Of a stretch of DNA of 22,152 nucleotides, positions 18,123 to 22,152 are shown piece after piece; position 1 is the stretch's first letter; each line of letters begins with the position of its first letter. The DNA is taken from the NCBI GenBank assembly GCA_006538405.1, contig BJKQ01000051.1, positions 1 through 22,152 of the forward strand. Reading direction: 5' to 3'. The stretch comes from Hansfordia pulvinata. Its lineage: Eukaryota > Ascomycota > Sordariomycetes > Xylariales. The notes beneath the pieces are model-generated. The model worked only from the letters and a program-made list of their open reading frames with translations. It searched no databases and was not told where the DNA came from. The position numbers were made by a program, and so were the translations under genes.

Positions 18123-18927
18123 TTAGTTACGTTGTTTTATAGTTATAACTATAGATCCTACCATTGCTAATAATAATATAAACTAGCTATAATAAGTCAC
18201 ATATTATAATTAGTATACATTATGTTACCTATACTAGTAATATGTGTGTTTTCTATTAAATTACCATCCCATATTTTACTTGTAACAAATAAGATATCAT
18301 TATTTGAAGTTATGTCTGCAGAGCTAGCACCTCCTGTTAAACCTCCACCTAACTCTACGTTGTGTAAATTATGTGAAGAAGAACTAGAACTAGCGGAGTG
18401 GGCTACCCCTCCCTCTGTACGCGGACTCGAAATATTGTATAAAATATTATTTAAAGTACTTATTTTAGGTGCAATTTCAGGTAAACCTGTAAACCCTCCT
18501 GATGAAGGCGCAAGCTCTCTTCCACCTGCTCCATAGCTATTTAAAATAGCTATGTTATAAGGTAATAATTGAAACACAGGATAATTAAAAGATACTGCTA
18601 TAGCTGCAGCTAAAGGTATACTATTACTAGTGTTACTTTGCAATTCGCTTATTCTAATATTTATTAACATTAAAATAAATAAAAATAATATGGAAACAGC
18701 ACCTATGTATACAATTAAATAAGATAAACCTATAAAGCTTAAACCTATTAATATTAAATAACACGATATATTAGCAAATAACCCTATTAAAATAAAACTG
18801 AAACGATAGGATTTTTACTTATAATTACAAATATTCCACATAAAATAGCTAATAAAGATATAATATCTAAAACTTCTGTTCTATAACCATTTGTGTAAGT
18901 TTCATATATAGTAAATAAATTATTCAT
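18123..18927 (-). CDS. nad6: NADH dehydrogenase subunit 6, with two single-base frameshifts
   Basis: ND6 is a membrane subunit of respiratory complex I. ATG at 18927 opens MNNLFTIYETYTNGY, and the first frame ends after 46 codons (SKNPIVSVLF) at TAA 18787-18789. One missing base in the A4 run at 18789-18792 (plus strand) restores LIGLFANISCYLILIGLSF and the family signature SYLIVYIGAVSILFLFILML. The second frame, with TGA as Trp, ends at TAG 18167-18169. A second missing base at about 18179 restores a C-terminus rich in Leu and Ile that ends TIKQRN at TAA 18123-18125. The corrected length would be about 268 residues. Residues about 131-154 and 167-210 are Gly/Ser-rich hydrophilic insertions and include a repeat core at 18509. 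No other nad6 is visible, so sequence error is a serious alternative. Confidence 0.9.
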
Positions 18928-19004
18928 ATCTATATATATTAGAATTTTTAACCTTTAAATAGGAAAACTGTAGTTTATTAAACTTAAACTATCTTTAGAC
19001 ATAT

Positions 19005-19145
19005 CTTGCGGATCCTTAACCTTAACCATAACCTTAACCTTAACCTTAACCTTTACCTTAACCTTAACCCAAAGTTCTGGTTCTGCTTCTGGTTCTGGTT
19101 CTGGCTCTGGTTATGGAGAGTTTACACACGGATATGCAAGCTCTC
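19005..19145. repeat. Composite hexamer repeat: GGATCC + (TTAACC)n + (GGTTCT)n
   Basis: CTTGCGGATCC is followed by about nine CCTTAA-type units, then AACCCAAAG, then five GGTTCT-type units (two altered: GCTTCT, GGCTCT). It ends in GGTTATGGAGAGTTTACACACGG joined to a GCAAGCTCTCC core. The GAGAGTTTACACACGG end is the same unit that is triplicated at 3928-3972. Confidence 0.88.
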
Positions 19146-19604
19146 CTCGACTAAATCATTAGAAGGTGAAACTTAATTATAATAACCTATAACACTTTCC
19201 TGTTTAGGCAGGGAGGCTTCTCCGATTAATGTAAACATGCAAGCTCTCCTTTTTCTGTGTAAACATAAGCCTGATATAAATGAAGATGAAACTTCTTATA
19301 AAAAAAAAATACTCTATACAGAATATTATAATATATAAATAAGCACAGAGAGCTATAGCTATAAGATCTTCAGGATCAGCTTCCTGATAAACGGTTAAGT
19401 GACTACCTATACCCTCCCTTAAGGCACAAAATATCCTAATTTAAAAAAGGACTATTGTGTATGTGTAAGAGTGAAGGGGGGGGGGAGGGGGCTTGGCCCA
19501 CTCTCCTCTCACCTTGAGAAAAATAGCACGCTTTACACTTTCATCACTGAAACGCGAGCTTGTACCCTACGCTTTTAAGAAAACCTAACTCTATTTGTGC
19601 GTGC

Positions 19605-19659
19605 CATATCCAGAACCAGAACCGAAGGTGAAGGTTAAGGTTAAGGATCCGCAAGCTCG
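19605..19659. repeat. Composite hexamer repeat, short inverted copy
   Basis: ATATCCAGAACCAGAACC, then GAAGGTGAAGGTTAAGG units, ending at GGATCCGCAAGCTCG. It is the same module order as 19005-19145 in the opposite orientation, with fewer units. Confidence 0.85.
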
Positions 19660-19689
19660 AACTTTAGCTTAAAATTTATATATTTATTC

Positions 19690-19759
19690 AAGAGTACTCT
19701 GATTCGAACAGAGAAATTGGAGGTTGAAGCTCCCTATTTTACCATTAAATTATACTCTT
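19690..19759 (-). tRNA. trnW: tRNA-Trp (TCA)
   Basis: Minus strand: acceptor AAGAGTA/TACTCTT, D stem ATTT/AAAT, anticodon loop CTTCAAC (TCA), T stem CTCTG/CAGAG. The first anticodon-stem pair is G-A. The TCA anticodon reads UGA as well as UGG and fits the TGA-Trp codons in cox3 and rps3. Confidence 0.92.
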
Positions 19760-19852
19760 TTTTGTTTAATTTCATGAGGAGCTCGGAAGGGTGGGCTAAA
19801 AAAAATTTTTTTTTTAGGGAAGGTGAGCGCAAGCAAGCTCTGCTCATAAAAA

Positions 19853-20000
19853 AGAGCGGAGGGGGGGGAGGGTACCCCCCCCACCCGCGCTAAATTCTTA
19901 GAGAGGGTAGGCTGGCTGCGCGAAATTCATGAGAGCAGAGCTTGCTGATCCGGAGGATCAGCCTCACAAGGAACCGCTCTGCAGCCCACACAAAAAGTAA
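19853..20000. repeat. Dispersed 148-bp repeat, copy 1, with hairpins
   Basis: It begins AGAGCGGA, then a G-run/GGTACC/C-run palindrome, GCGCTAAATTCTTAGAGAGG, and CGCGAAATTCATGAGAGCAG. The inner palindrome at 19944-19962 (GCTGATCC, loop GGA, GGATCAGC) sits inside an outer stem GCAGAG...CTCTGC (19935-19982). It ends with AGCCCACACAAAAAGTAA. Closely matched to 21324-21470. Confidence 0.9.
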
Positions 20001-20085
20001 AAGAGCTATAATTCTTATGGGTGCAAGTAGCTAAAAAATTCCTCCACCTAAAAACAAGCCAAGCTATAGCTATTATAAATATAAC

Positions 20086-20164
20086 GGGAGCAAAGTGACT
20101 CGAACACTCCGATCTAATAGACATTGTTTAGCAAACAACTCGCCCTACCTATGGCAATACTCCC
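20086..20164 (-). tRNA. trnS: tRNA-Ser (GCT)
   Basis: Minus strand: acceptor GGGAGTA/TGCTCCC, D stem GCC/GGC, anticodon stem GTTGT/ACAAT with loop TTGCTAA (GCT), extended variable arm, T stem GAGTG/CACTT. Confidence 0.92.
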
Positions 20165-20562
20165 TTTGTGTTGTATTTATTAAAGCTATTATTGGTATTA
20201 TATATAAACAAATTAGCACTTTAGGCTTAATTTTCAAGCTATAACGTGTATCTTTACGAGCTCCGCACTAAAATATCTCGCCTTTAAGCTATATATTTAG
20301 CATACAAAATACCAATCTCCGACACTAACTCCTTAATTGTTTATCCCTAACCTCGGATTAAGGAGACTAAAAAATTAGGGAGCTTGCAAGGGGATCGGGT
20401 AGGAAGTGCCTTCGCACATCAAGAGTTTGCCTTTATACTGAAAAAACAAAGTCGGAAAAAGGGGTGGGGATAGGGTTTTCATAGGTATTCATAAACGCTC
20501 CATCACCCTCTGTTTTACTATTTGTGCGCTTTATACTCTTTAGTTGAAGGCCAACTTTATAC
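20165..20562. other. Intergenic region, tRNA-Asp to tRNA-Ser
   Basis: No gene. An inverted repeat CTCCTTAAT (20329-20337) / ATTAAGGAG (20357-20365) could form a 9-bp hairpin. A GGAGCTTGCAAGG core lies at about 20380. Confidence 0.55.
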
Positions 20563-20634
20563 GAAACAGGTCGGATTCGAACCGACATCTACTACTGTGA
20601 CAAAGTAGCTCTCGACCAATTAAGTTACTGATTC
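20563..20634 (-). tRNA. trnD: tRNA-Asp (GTC)
   Basis: Minus strand: acceptor GAATCAG/CTGTTTC (one T-T mismatch), anticodon stem CTACT/AGTAG with loop TTGTCAC (GTC), T stem GTCGG/CCGAC. Confidence 0.92.
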
Positions 20635-20804
20635 TATTTAGTTATTATATACCTTAACTATAAAAAATACATCACTACGAGTGCAATTTTTAAAGGAGGA
20701 GAGGGGAGAGGAGTAGCCTCCTTCCTTACCTTACTACGTTACATAATTAAGTATACCAAAGCATAAGTTATCACCTATCACTTAATAAAAGCTACATTTA
20801 AATT

Positions 20805-20874
20805 GTGACTAGTCGGACTTGAACCAACATACTCTATTTGGAAGACAGCCATTTTACCATTAAATTATAATCAC
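20805..20874 (-). tRNA. trnG: tRNA-Gly (TCC)
   Basis: Minus strand: acceptor GTGATTA/TAGTCAC, D stem ATTT/AAAT, anticodon loop CTTCCAA (TCC), T stem GTTGG/CCGAC. The top pair of the anticodon stem is a G-A mismatch, as in the tRNA-Trp here. Confidence 0.9.
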
Positions 20875-21566
20875 TTGTTCGCTTTTTTTTCTTGTAGTCT
20901 GCTAATCCGGGGAGGGTGTGCTATAATTCTTAAGGGAACCGCCTCCGCCTCCTCTACGTGTGTAAATTCTCTTTTGGTTAAGGTTCAGGATAATAATAAA
21001 AAAAAAAGGTAAGGAAGGAGGAAAGAGGAAATAGGTGAAAGATTACCTTAGTAATTTAGGCTACTAAATAGTATAAACTCTATCAATGAAACAAGGAAAG
21101 TTAACAGAAGAAGGGAGCTTTATTTTAGGCCTACGGTTTATTTAAATATTTAGGAATGATAAATCTTTAAAGGGTGGGACGGGTACCTCAGACACCCTCT
21201 AAAGTATTATATTTCTGTGTTAATTATAGTACGAAAAGGAGAATTTTAAAGTGTCACCTTAATATCTATATTATTCTAGCTATTTTGAAATGTCCGTTAT
21301 CTTAAATAAAGTTAAGGCCTTCAAGAGCGGAGGGGGGGGGTACCCCCCCCCCGTGCGCTAAATTCTTAGAGAGGGTGGGCTGGCTACGCGAAATTCATGA
21401 GAGCAGAGCTTGCTGATCCTCCGGATCAGCCTCATAAGGAACTGCTCTACCAGCCCACACAAAAAGTAAGAACTATAGTTAGTTAAAAAAGGTAAGGGAG
21501 GCAAGCTCACCTCGAATAACACACTTAAAAAATCTAGTGCGTAGTTAAAGCCTCCTAATAATTAAT
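20875..21566. repeat. Repeat-bearing intergenic region, tRNA-Lys to tRNA-Gly
   Basis: GGGTGTGCTATAATTCTTAAGGG near 20925, a degenerate hexamer composite GGTTAAGGTTCAGGATAA at 20976-20993, the 148-bp repeat at 21324-21470, and GGCAAGCTCACC at 21501. The rest is AT-rich with no ORF. Confidence 0.7.
21324..21470. repeat. Dispersed 148-bp repeat, copy 2, with inverted hairpin loop
   Basis: Same layout as 19853-20000, with scattered substitutions. The inner palindrome (21412-21430) has stems identical to copy 1, but the loop is TCC instead of GGA, its exact reverse complement. The flanks still pair (GAGCAG with CTGCTC), although the right arm differs from copy 1. Confidence 0.9.
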
Positions 21567-21638
21567 TAGGATATGAGAGATTCGAACTCACATAAAGATG
21601 ATTAAAAGTCATACGCATTACCACTATGCTAATATCCC
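21567..21638 (-). tRNA. trnK: tRNA-Lys (TTT)
   Basis: Minus strand: acceptor GGGATAT/ATATCCT, D stem GCA/TGC, anticodon loop CTTTTAA (TTT) on a short ATGA/TCAT stem, T loop TTCGAAT with one mismatch in its stem. Confidence 0.88.
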
Positions 21639-21657
21639 TTAGTTAGAATTAGATTAC

Positions 21658-21727
21658 GCCTCTAAGATGAATCGAACATCTATCATGATATTAACAGTAT
21701 CAAGCTCTACCATTGAGCTATAGAGAC
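21658..21727 (-). tRNA. trnN: tRNA-Asn (GTT)
   Basis: Minus strand: acceptor GTCTCTA/TAGAGGC, D stem GCTC/GAGC, anticodon stem TGATA/TATCA with loop CTGTTAA (GTT), T stem AGATG/CATCT. Confidence 0.94.
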
Positions 21728-22152
21728 TAAAGAATCTTTTAGCTTACTGGGAGGTGTGGAGGATTCTTGTAAGATACCCTAGCTCTCATCCAGGCTCCCC
21801 TTACACAAGTCCATAGGATAAGTTATCAAACCGAACTAACAAAAAAAAATTTTTTTTTTTTTAGTAAGCCTAATATTAATATGGGAACGAAAAAAAAAAA
21901 ATAAAGTAAAGAATAACAGGTGAGCTTGCGCTTCGATTAGATACAAATGAAATACTTAAAGTTCGAGCTTGCGGATCCTTAACCTTACCTTCACCTTAAC
22001 CTTCGGTTCTGGTTCTGGATATGGCAAGCACAAATATATAGGGGTTTACATCTAAATCCTATGTCTAAATAGCTTGCTTATATACACTGATTGCTAACTA
22101 TATAAGTGGAGGGCGGAGGGCTATAATTCTTATAGGCGGAGGTATACAAGGG
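21728..22152. repeat. Repeat-bearing region at the right window edge
   Basis: An A-run/T-run palindrome near 21841-21862, GAGCTTGCGC at 21922, the composite at 21964-22028, and GGGCTATAATTCTTATAGG near 22119. No gene is seen up to the window end. Confidence 0.7.
21964..22028. repeat. Composite hexamer repeat: GGATCC + (TTAACC)n + (GGTTCT)n
   Basis: CGAGCTTGCGGATCC, then CCTTAACCTTACCTTCACC-type units, then GGTTCT twice, ending GGATATGGCAAGC. The order and orientation match 19005-19145. Confidence 0.87.

Larger units (their letters stand above)
18928..19689. repeat. Repeat-dense intergenic region, tRNA-Trp to nad6
   Basis: It holds two hexamer composites (19005-19145 and 19605-19659), GTGTAAACATGCAAGCTCTCC at 19221-19241 followed by another TGTAAAC, a nine-base A run near 19300, and a G-rich tract at 19475-19491. 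No ORF of substance is seen. Confidence 0.8.

Noticed and set aside
18222..18536. 104-codon plus-strand ORF
   Set aside because: It is antisense to nad6, whose identity is clear from conserved motifs.

Overview
This is part of a fungal mitochondrial genome, most likely from a filamentous ascomycete (Pezizomycotina). The evidence: the large-subunit rRNA gene (rnl) carries a group I intron that encodes RPS3 (position mL2450). TGA must be read as tryptophan in cox3 and rps3, and a tRNA-Trp with anticodon TCA is present. The tRNA runs Thr-Glu-Met-Met-Leu-Ala-Phe after rnl, and Pro, Ser, Ile, Val, Trp and others before it, are the usual Pezizomycotina arrangement. Coding DNA is very AT-rich, while intergenic DNA is crowded with short GC-rich repeats.

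Layout. A large inverted repeat fills the left 13.8 kb: arm A (1-6373, forward) and arm B (7401-13775, reverse), separated by a 1.03 kb single-copy spacer. Each arm carries the 3' part of rnl, the rps3 intron, the last rnl exon, and tRNA-Thr, -Glu, -Met and -Met. The spacer holds tRNA-Phe, -Ala and -Leu on the minus strand. Arm B continues without a break into the rnl 5' half (13776 to about 15560), so arm B is the complete, native locus. Arm A is cut off by the window edge inside rRNA domain IV. To the right, all on the minus strand, are tRNA-Pro, tRNA-Ser(TGA), tRNA-Ile, cox3, tRNA-Val, nad6, tRNA-Trp, tRNA-Ser(GCT), tRNA-Asp, tRNA-Gly, tRNA-Lys and tRNA-Asn. Apart from arm A, every gene is on the minus strand, as expected for one co-directional transcription unit.

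Condition of the genes. Arm B rps3 (564 codons) and cox3 (269 codons) are intact. Arm A rps3 has a one-base frameshift in an A run, and arm A rnl lacks one G in the peptidyl-transferase P-loop. The only nad6 seen needs two single-base corrections to read through. The indels may be real decay or residual sequencing error; the arms also differ by a few non-homopolymer changes that are harder to dismiss.

Repeats. The most striking feature is a modular family of short repeats in nearly every intergenic space: a GCAAGCTC/GAGCTTGC core seen more than 50 times, GGCTATAATTCTTATGGG, G-run/C-run palindromes, and composites of GGATCC + (TTAACC)n + (GGTTCT)n. Some have entered genes in frame: in rps3 the core is read as Ala-Ser-Ser four times. 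A 148-bp copy pair at 19853 and 21324 carries a hairpin whose three-base loop is inverted between copies. No rns, intron homing endonuclease, plasmid polymerase or CRISPR array is visible.
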